Notes under the pieces: generated by a model
Seen by the model: the letters and a program-made list of their open reading frames with translations, nothing else
Database searches by the model: none
What the model was told of the DNA's origin: nothing
Part shown: one piece after another, positions 59,101 to 64,000 of the stretch
Position numbering within the stretch: the stretch's first letter is position 1
Layout: each line of letters starts with the position of its first letter
Assembly (NCBI GenBank): GCA_027487815.1
Contig: JAIYCW010000072.1
Location: 62,001 to 126,000, forward strand
DNA: 64,000 bases
Direction: 5' to 3'
DNA from: Burkholderiales bacterium
GTDB lineage: Bacteria; Pseudomonadota; Gammaproteobacteria; Burkholderiales; Burkholderiaceae_E
Made by a program: the position numbers and the translations under genes

Positions 59101-59959
59101 CATTGATTGGCAGCCGTTTTTCCAGACCTGGGATTTGCATGGGCCCTACCCCGCCATCCTGAATGACGAGGTGGTCGGTGAGTCCGCACGTCGGGTGTAT
59201 TCCGATGGCAAGAGCATGCTCAAGCGGGTGATTGATGGCCGTTGGCTCACTGCTAATGCAGTGGTTGCCTTCTTGCCTGCCAATACGGTGAATGATGATG
59301 ACATCGAGATTTACACCGACGAGACGCGCTCGCAGGTCGCCTTTACCTGGCGCGGGTTGCGCCAGCAAGTCGCCAAACGCGACGGGGTGGAAAACAAATG
59401 CCTCGCCGACTTCATCGCACCCAAAATGCTCGATGGCAAGGCCTCGCTCATCAAGGATTACATCGGCTTGTTTGCAGTGACCGCCGGGTTGGGGATTGAG
59501 AAAAAAGAGGCCGAGTTTGAAGGGCTTCTGGATGACTATTCGTCCATCATGCTCAAGGCGATTGCAGACCGTTTGGCCGAGGCTTTTGCTGAATGCATGC
59601 ATGAGCGGGTGCGCAAGGATCTGTGGGGCTACGACCCTGCCGAATCACTTAGCAACGAAGCCTTGATCAAGGAGCAATATCGCGGCATTCGCCCCGCGCC
59701 AGGCTATCCGGCCTGCCCGGAGCACACGGTGAAGCGCGATATGTTCGTGGCCCTGCAAGCCGAGGATATCGGGATGATACTGACCGAAAGTTTTGCCATG
59801 TCTCCCGCAGCGAGCGTGTCTGGCTTTTACTTCTCTCATCCGCAAAGCGAGTATTTCAACGTGGGCCGGATCGGTGAGGATCAGCTCAAGGATTATCGCA
59901 AGCGCTCAGGGCGGGAAGAGGCCGAATTGCGCCGGGCTTTGGGGCCTGTGCTGTCCTAG
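56123..59959 (+). CDS. metH: Cobalamin-dependent methionine synthase
   Basis: A 1278-residue, full-length four-module enzyme that methylates homocysteine with 5-methyltetrahydrofolate. The homocysteine domain (about 1-330) has [13 protein letters not shown] and zinc cysteines in LNCALGA and [10 protein letters not shown]. The pterin domain (about 355-620) has [19 protein letters not shown]. The B12 domain has the cobalt-binding His in DVHDIGKN (about 782) with [11 protein letters not shown]. The activation domain (about 950-1278) has [16 protein letters not shown]. No Shine-Dalgarno sequence is seen before the ATG and I find no cobalamin or SAM riboswitch in the 118-base gap upstream. Confidence 0.97.
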   Translation: MKSSAPRPTSPLEQRLREQLTRQILILDGAMGTMIQRYKLTEEQFRGERFANHSHDVKGNNELLSITQPQVISEIHEQYLAAGADFIETNTFGATTIAQGDYHLASIAYELNLASARLARAACDKYSTPEWPRYVAGALGPQPKTASISPDVNDPGARNTHFDELREAYAEQVRGLIEGGSDVLLVETIFDTLNAKAALFAIDEVQSEREAQGHARLPVMISGTVTDASGRILSGQTVEAFWNSVRHARPLTVGLNCALGAALMRPYIEELSKKANTFISVYPNAGLPNPMAETGFDETPPDTAALLKEFAQAGFVNIAGGCCGTTPEHIAAIRQEIEALAPRKVPEIKPAMRLSGLEPFTVDEDSLFVNVGERTNVTGSKAFARLILNEQYDEALAVARQQVENGAQVIDINMDEAMLDSQAAMKRFLNLIASEPDIARVPIMIDSSKWSVIEAGLKCVQGKAIVNSISMKEGEAEFIRQATLCQRYGAAVIVMAFDEKGQADTFARKTEICERAYRLLVDQLDFPPEDIIFDPNIFAIATGIEEHNNYAVDFIEATRWIRDNLPHAKVSGGVSNVSFSFRGNDPAREAIHTVFLYHAIRNGMTMGIVNAGMMGVYDQLDPELRERVEDVVLNRREDATERMIEFAATLKAGGAKKEETLAWRGTPEAPKSVEERLSYALIHGITQFITEDTEEVWQTIHARGGRPLEVIEGPLMAGMNVVGDLFGAGKMFLPQVVKSARVMKQAVAHLIPYIEAEKLQMAAAGQDVSSKGKIVIATVKGDVHDIGKNIVTVVLQCNNFDVVNMGVMVPCSEILARAKVEGADMIGLSGLITPSLEEMSYVAAEMERDEYFRMKKIPLLIGGATTSRVHTAVKIAPHYSGPVVYVTDASRSVPVAQQLISPDSREKFVVDLMSDYEKVREQHAAKKGPPLLSLAEARANKTRIAWAMPADDHPADALSSHGPHPMVVYHPPKPKFVGRRVFKNFDLNEIARFIDWQPFFQTWDLHGPYPAILNDEVVGESARRVYSDGKSMLKRVIDGRWLTANAVVAFLPANTVNDDDIEIYTDETRSQVAFTWRGLRQQVAKRDGVENKCLADFIAPKMLDGKASLIKDYIGLFAVTAGLGIEKKEAEFEGLLDDYSSIMLKAIADRLAEAFAECMHERVRKDLWGYDPAESLSNEALIKEQYRGIRPAPGYPACPEHTVKRDMFVALQAEDIGMILTESFAMSPAASVSGFYFSHPQSEYFNVGRIGEDQLKDYRKRSGREEAELRRALGPVLS

Positions 59960-59985
59960 TTTTTGCGGCCAGGCGATTCAGTTGC

Positions 59986-61203
59986 TTAGGCGGGCAAGTG
60001 AAGCGCTTGCCGGGCCTCTTGCCAGTGCTCCATCCACGAGCGCAAGCCCTCGGCAGGCATGGGCTTGCCCACGAAAAAGCCCTGGGCATAAGTGCAGCCG
60101 CACACACGCGCGAAATCCCAGTCTTCGCGCGTTTCGATGCCCTCAGCCACTGTTTTCATCCCAAGTTGTGCGGCAATTTGCGAACTTGCTGAGGTAACGA
60201 CGCGATGGGTTTTGTTGCTGCTTGCGCCATGTACGAATTGCCGGTCAATTTTCAGCTCGTCAAAGGGTATTGAGCATAGCTGGGCCAGTGAAGAGTGCCC
60301 GGTACCAAAGTCATCAATCGCCAGACTGATGCGCCGCAGCCTCAGGCGGGTGAGCACATCAATCGCAATCAACGGCTCCACCATCAGCCGGCTTTCAGTG
60401 ACCTCTACCAGCAGCTTTGCCAGCGGAACCCCATGGTTAAGCGCAGACTCCACGACAAACTCGGGGAATTCATACTGGACCAGGTCGTCCATCGACACAT
60501 TAAAGGCGATCTGGATATCAAGCCCGGCATTGATCCATTTGTGGGCCTGTTGCAATGCACCCCATGGCCCGGCAATCACTGAGCGTGTGAGGCGCTCAAT
60601 CAACCCTGCCTCCTCGGCGACCGAGATAAAACGCTCCGGCAGGATAAGCCCATCCGTGGGATGCTGCCAGCGCACCAAGGCCTCTACGCCGCTGAGCTTG
60701 CCGCTCATCATGTCGACTTTGGGTTGGTAGTGCAGCACAAACTGCTGTTGCTCAATCGCCTTTCGAATACTGTCTGCACTATAGCTGGGCATTGCGAATG
60801 AGGAGGTTTCAGGCCGCGCCTCAGTGAGATCGGATTCAACAAGTTGCTTGAGCTGGTCACTGGACACGGGCTTGCGCAGGGCGGCGCGAATGTTCAGGCC
60901 ATGAGCATCGGCCAATGATTGCGCAGCCTCAATAATGCGTTGGTCTTCTCCGCTGACCAGAATCAGGGCGCCTGCAAATTGAATCGTGGCAAGATGGCGC
61001 AAAAGCTCAACACCGTCGATTCCCGGCATTTGCAGATCGCAGATCAGCACGATGCCCTGAGTCGGACGGGTTGCGAGATACTCCATTGCTGGAATGGCTT
61101 CATGAAAGCTCTGCACTTCCATGATCCCCAAGGCTGATAGCTGACGGCGCATCAATTTGACGCTAAAGGGGTCATCATCCAGAACTACATAGTGGATTGT
61201 CAT
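59986..61203 (-). CDS. Response regulator with EAL (c-di-GMP phosphodiesterase) domain
   Basis: A 405-residue protein. The receiver (about 1-120) has VVLDDDPFSVKLM, phospho-Asp in LICDLQMPGIDG near residue 55, and KPVSSDQL. The EAL domain (about 145-395) is catalytically complete: GVEALVRWQHP, FNVSMDDL, LVEVTESRL, AIDDFGTGHSSL, LKIDRQFV, VAEGIETRED and AQGFFVGKPMP. It should hydrolyse cyclic di-GMP when switched by phosphorylation. Its start codon overlaps the stop codon of the hybrid histidine kinase gene upstream (ATGA), so the kinase is very likely its partner. Confidence 0.95.
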   Translation of the reverse strand: MTIHYVVLDDDPFSVKLMRRQLSALGIMEVQSFHEAIPAMEYLATRPTQGIVLICDLQMPGIDGVELLRHLATIQFAGALILVSGEDQRIIEAAQSLADAHGLNIRAALRKPVSSDQLKQLVESDLTEARPETSSFAMPSYSADSIRKAIEQQQFVLHYQPKVDMMSGKLSGVEALVRWQHPTDGLILPERFISVAEEAGLIERLTRSVIAGPWGALQQAHKWINAGLDIQIAFNVSMDDLVQYEFPEFVVESALNHGVPLAKLLVEVTESRLMVEPLIAIDVLTRLRLRRISLAIDDFGTGHSSLAQLCSIPFDELKIDRQFVHGASSNKTHRVVTSASSQIAAQLGMKTVAEGIETREDWDFARVCGCTYAQGFFVGKPMPAEGLRSWMEHWQEARQALHLPA

Positions 61204-64000
61204 GTCGTCAGGTCTTGGACTGGTAAAGGTTGCCCCATCGCTTCTATCAGTTCGCGATATGCCGCATCAAGCGCGGTGCGATAAGCGGCCAGCATTACGC
61301 TATTGGTGGAAGACTTCAGACTTTCAATGTCTTGGCACAGCTCACCCAAAGCCATGCCGCCCACCCAGCGCGAAGCCGATTTAAGGCGATGGGCAATACG
61401 CTGGGCCGCCTTCAGATCCTCGTTCATCAAGGCATCATCAAGCGTGTGGATCATGCTGGAGGCTTCGTCCAGATAGTCACGGATAACTTCGGCTTGCACC
61501 GCAAGGTCGGGCCCCACCATCTGCTCAAGCACAGATCGGTCCAAGATCGCAGCGTGGTTTGTTCGTGCAGTTACATCGAGGATCTGTGCTGAATCTGGCC
61601 GGGATTGAGTACCGGGCTCGATACACCAACGGCTCAGCGCGATCTGAAGCTCACGCAAGGGTATCGGTTTGGAAAGATACTCGTCCATGCCACACTCAAT
61701 CGCTCGGCTCGCCTCGCCACGCACTGCGTTGGCCGTCAAAGCTATGATCGGGATTCGATGCCCCTGCGGCTCCTCCATGCGAATTGCGGCGGCCAGCGCG
61801 TAGCCATCCATTACTGGCATGTGCAAATCGGTGAGCAGCATGGTAAAGCGCCGACTGCGCCAAGCCTCGAGCGCTTTTGAGCCATCCTCACACATGATGG
61901 CGCTGTACCCCAAGGCCTTGAGTTGTTTTTGAAGCACTTTGCGGTTGGTTGGGTCGTCTTCCGCGACAAGAATTTGAATCGGTTGATTCAAATCAGCTTC
62001 GCGATCAAGCTCGTCCGGAGTCACAGCTTGTGCATCATCAAGCGCAGTTGCATCTTCGAGCTGGGCCGCTGCCCGTCCACCCATCACAGCCAGACTGCGC
62101 ACAATTGCATGCGGCCGCACGATATCCAACATGCCAACATAATCGGATGACAGGCGGATCTGTGAACGCTGTCCGTGTCCGATGAGAAGAAAACGCACAG
62201 GATCATTCAGATCCGCCAAGTTGTAAGAGTTGCGCAAGGTCTCAATCCGCGTGCGTACACCAGATTCTTCGGCCAGCACCACGATCAAGGGCAGCGCCAG
62301 GTGAGGCAAGTCAGCCTGCAGATCTTCGAAGTGGCGATACCGAGTGGTGTGTACCTTCAACCCCGTGAGGAATTCGCTCAGCAAGCTGCTGTCATAGCGT
62401 TCACTAGCAATCACCACGCATCGCATGGCGCTAATATTCTCTGGGAACACCGCGCCGTGCTCTTCTGAAGCTTCAAGGGGTAACACGAAGCGAAACGTGG
62501 AGCCTTGATCATATTGGCTCTCCACAGTGATCGATCCACCCATCAGATCGGCCAGCCTTCGGGTGATGGCCAAGCCCAGACCCGTGCCACCAAAGCGCCG
62601 CGTGGTGGAGCGCTCAGCCTGCATGAAGGGCTCAAACAAATCGACCAGCGCTTCTGGCGCAATGCCGATCCCGTTGTCAATAACCGAGAAGGCCACCTGA
62701 CGCCGTTCGCCAGGCTCAACGCGCACCACCAATTGGACCCGGCCGCGCCGTTGGGCCCTACGGCCGGAAAACTTGATCGCATTGCTCAAAAGATTATTGA
62801 GGATCTGGCGCACCCGATTGCCGTCGATCAGGAGGTGGCTGGGAACCTCGGGCGAGATCATGAGGTTTAGCTCAACATCTTGCGCCAGTGCATTCATATG
62901 CAGTGATGCGCAAATCGATTCGAGCAACTGCCAGATCGGAGTAGAGGTGGGATCAATTTCAAGGCGATCTGCCTCGATCTTCGACAAGTCCAGAATATCG
63001 TCGATGATATCGAGCAGCGCGCGGGATGATTCCAGAATGGTGCGGGTTGATTCGTTGGCTTCATGGCCCAAAGGAGCGGCTGCAAGTAGCTCGGCCATAC
63101 CGATAATGCCGTTCATTGGTGTGCGGATCTCATGACTCATGGTCGCGAGAAAAGCGGATTTTGCGCGGGTGGCCGATTCGGCAGCATCGCGCGCCTGGGC
63201 AAGCGAGCGCATGGCATTGCGTTGAGCCGAGATATCCATCACCGTACCGATCAGTCCGAGAACCTTGCCGCTCTGATCAACCAATGTGGATTTGCACACC
63301 TGGACATCCATAACGATGCCGTTTGCCGTGGTCTGGGTCAGTTCGTAGGTATGGGTACCCGGCGATTGCAAAAGCTTTTGATCCACCGATTCATGGATCG
63401 CCACCGCCTCAGCATCCAGCAGATCACCGACAACATGACCCATTCTTGTTGCAGGATCCGGACTGAATAGCTCCTGATAGATCCGATTCATTTTTAGGTA
63501 GCGGCCCTGAGTATCTTTCAGGACTACCGGGATCGGAATACCTTCAAACAGGGCGTCGTTCAGCCGCAAGCTGTCTTCAAGAGCGATGCGCTGAAGAGTT
63601 CGCTCGGTCACGTCTCGGCCAACACCTTCATAGCCCAAGAAGATGCCCAGCCGCGAATAACGTGGCCGGCCATCAATTTCGACCCACTGCTTGCCTCCGT
63701 CTGGCGTTTCCACCGTGTAAGTGATGCTTCGAAATGGCAGGCGTTGATCCAGCGTGGCGTGGAATGCCTCCCAACCTGCTTCGGGAGGCTCACATCCATC
63801 GAGTTCGTCCCGGCGTTTGCCCAGCAATGCTGGTTTGAATGCACTCTGAGCGCGCGCACTCCTGGTTTGAAGGCCGCAGAATCGATGCTCCTCATCGGTT
63901 TGCCAGAACCAATCACCCGACAGCTCTGCGCGTGCACGCCATTGCGACTCTGACTCTCGCAGCTCGGTGACGTCGACATGCGTTCCGCAAACCCAAAGTG
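61200..64000 (-). CDS. Hybrid sensor histidine kinase with multiple PAS domains (N-terminal part outside window)
   Basis: The frame stays open to the window edge, so at least 932 residues are visible and the start is outside. In order: the end of one PAS/PAC domain (WVCGTHVDVTEL), a second PAS (DWFWQTDEEHRFCG), a third PAS (DALFEGIPIPVVLKDTQGRY), the phosphoacceptor helix ATMSHEIRTPMNGIIGMAEL, the ATPase domain (ILNNLLSNAIKF, DNGIGIAPEAL, GTGLGLAITRRLADL), a degenerate receiver-like segment, a full receiver (VAEDDPTNRKVL, phospho-Asp in LLTDLHMPVMDG), and a C-terminal HPt domain with His in IAHRLKSASRWVGG. It is a complete phosphorelay and overlaps the receiver-EAL gene by four bases. Confidence 0.95.
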   Translation of the reverse strand, partial: LWVCGTHVDVTELRESESQWRARAELSGDWFWQTDEEHRFCGLQTRSARAQSAFKPALLGKRRDELDGCEPPEAGWEAFHATLDQRLPFRSITYTVETPDGGKQWVEIDGRPRYSRLGIFLGYEGVGRDVTERTLQRIALEDSLRLNDALFEGIPIPVVLKDTQGRYLKMNRIYQELFSPDPATRMGHVVGDLLDAEAVAIHESVDQKLLQSPGTHTYELTQTTANGIVMDVQVCKSTLVDQSGKVLGLIGTVMDISAQRNAMRSLAQARDAAESATRAKSAFLATMSHEIRTPMNGIIGMAELLAAAPLGHEANESTRTILESSRALLDIIDDILDLSKIEADRLEIDPTSTPIWQLLESICASLHMNALAQDVELNLMISPEVPSHLLIDGNRVRQILNNLLSNAIKFSGRRAQRRGRVQLVVRVEPGERRQVAFSVIDNGIGIAPEALVDLFEPFMQAERSTTRRFGGTGLGLAITRRLADLMGGSITVESQYDQGSTFRFVLPLEASEEHGAVFPENISAMRCVVIASERYDSSLLSEFLTGLKVHTTRYRHFEDLQADLPHLALPLIVVLAEESGVRTRIETLRNSYNLADLNDPVRFLLIGHGQRSQIRLSSDYVGMLDIVRPHAIVRSLAVMGGRAAAQLEDATALDDAQAVTPDELDREADLNQPIQILVAEDDPTNRKVLQKQLKALGYSAIMCEDGSKALEAWRSRRFTMLLTDLHMPVMDGYALAAAIRMEEPQGHRIPIIALTANAVRGEASRAIECGMDEYLSKPIPLRELQIALSRWCIEPGTQSRPDSAQILDVTARTNHAAILDRSVLEQMVGPDLAVQAEVIRDYLDEASSMIHTLDDALMNEDLKAAQRIAHRLKSASRWVGGMALGELCQDIESLKSSTNSVMLAAYRTALDAAYRELIEAMGQPLPVQDLTT

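Noticed and set aside
58913-59602. 229-codon open frame on the minus strand inside metH
   Set aside because: It lies opposite the conserved activation domain of methionine synthase and has no recognisable product.
1-64000. Mobile elements, CRISPR arrays, tRNA or rRNA genes
   Set aside because: I saw no transposase, integrase or phage protein, no regularly spaced repeats, and no tRNA or rRNA signature in the gaps, all of which are below about 300 bases.

Overview
The window is about 64 kb of densely packed chromosome from a Gram-negative bacterium, most likely a betaproteobacterium of the order Burkholderiales. The reasons are the moderately high GC content, a DUF3567-type small protein of the kind known mainly from Betaproteobacteria, outer-membrane phospholipase A and several lipoproteins, two TRAP transporters, a NasT/NirBD/NasA nitrate-assimilation block and a B12-dependent methionine synthase. 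I see no rRNA, tRNA, CRISPR array, insertion sequence, integrase or phage gene, and no gene-free gap above about 300 bases. The first gene and the last gene run off the window.

Layout. 1-4486: end of an isocitrate lyase/PEP-mutase family gene, then a complete TRAP transporter with an internal terminator. 4604-7872: a small hypothetical gene behind a strong 5' hairpin, a TrkH potassium channel, a CobW-like GTPase and a DUF3567 protein. 7966-22801: a catabolic region with a malate/lactate-type dehydrogenase, thioesterases, an M48 protease, ferredoxin, Rieske oxygenase, a glutamine-synthetase-like ligase, a PhyH dioxygenase, a PcaD-PcaC fusion, a second TRAP transporter split over two places, and a rhodanese. 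22803-27849: an OmpR-type regulator, an ECF sigma factor, an EF-hand protein, a GAF histidine kinase, a lipase, a RidA-like protein and a quinone reductase.

27926-41096: minus-strand genes for a NitT/TauT-type ABC transporter (binding protein at one end, permease and ATPase at the other) with a CodA-like amidohydrolase, an FAD oxidoreductase, PldA and a creatininase. These flank an unassigned envelope cluster at 32584-38554: a papain-like YiiX protein and an OlsB-like acyltransferase, divergent from a tight six-gene operon of lipoprotein hydrolase, DedA, ATP-grasp, DinB-like, YHS and DoxX-like proteins. 41119-52971: nitrate assimilation (cbiX, nasT, nrtABD, nirBD, nasA, ybiB, cobA). Its leader carries a sigma-54 promoter, two hexaloop hairpins that fit an ANTAR target, and a terminator overlapping the second hairpin. 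52983-64000: a YhiN-like flavoprotein, a Tas-like aldo-keto reductase, a FAH-family hydrolase, metH, and a receiver-EAL protein translationally coupled to a large hybrid histidine kinase.

How the genes fit together: TRAP and ABC transporters probably import organic acids and amides whose breakdown enzymes lie beside them. In the nitrate block NrtABD imports nitrate, NasA reduces it to nitrite and NirBD reduces that to ammonium, while CobA and CbiX supply steps of the siroheme that NirB needs. The most interesting items are the readable NasT attenuation leader, the envelope-lipid cluster, the thioesterase fusion at 9101, and the five-copy EPP repeat inside a TRAP permease.
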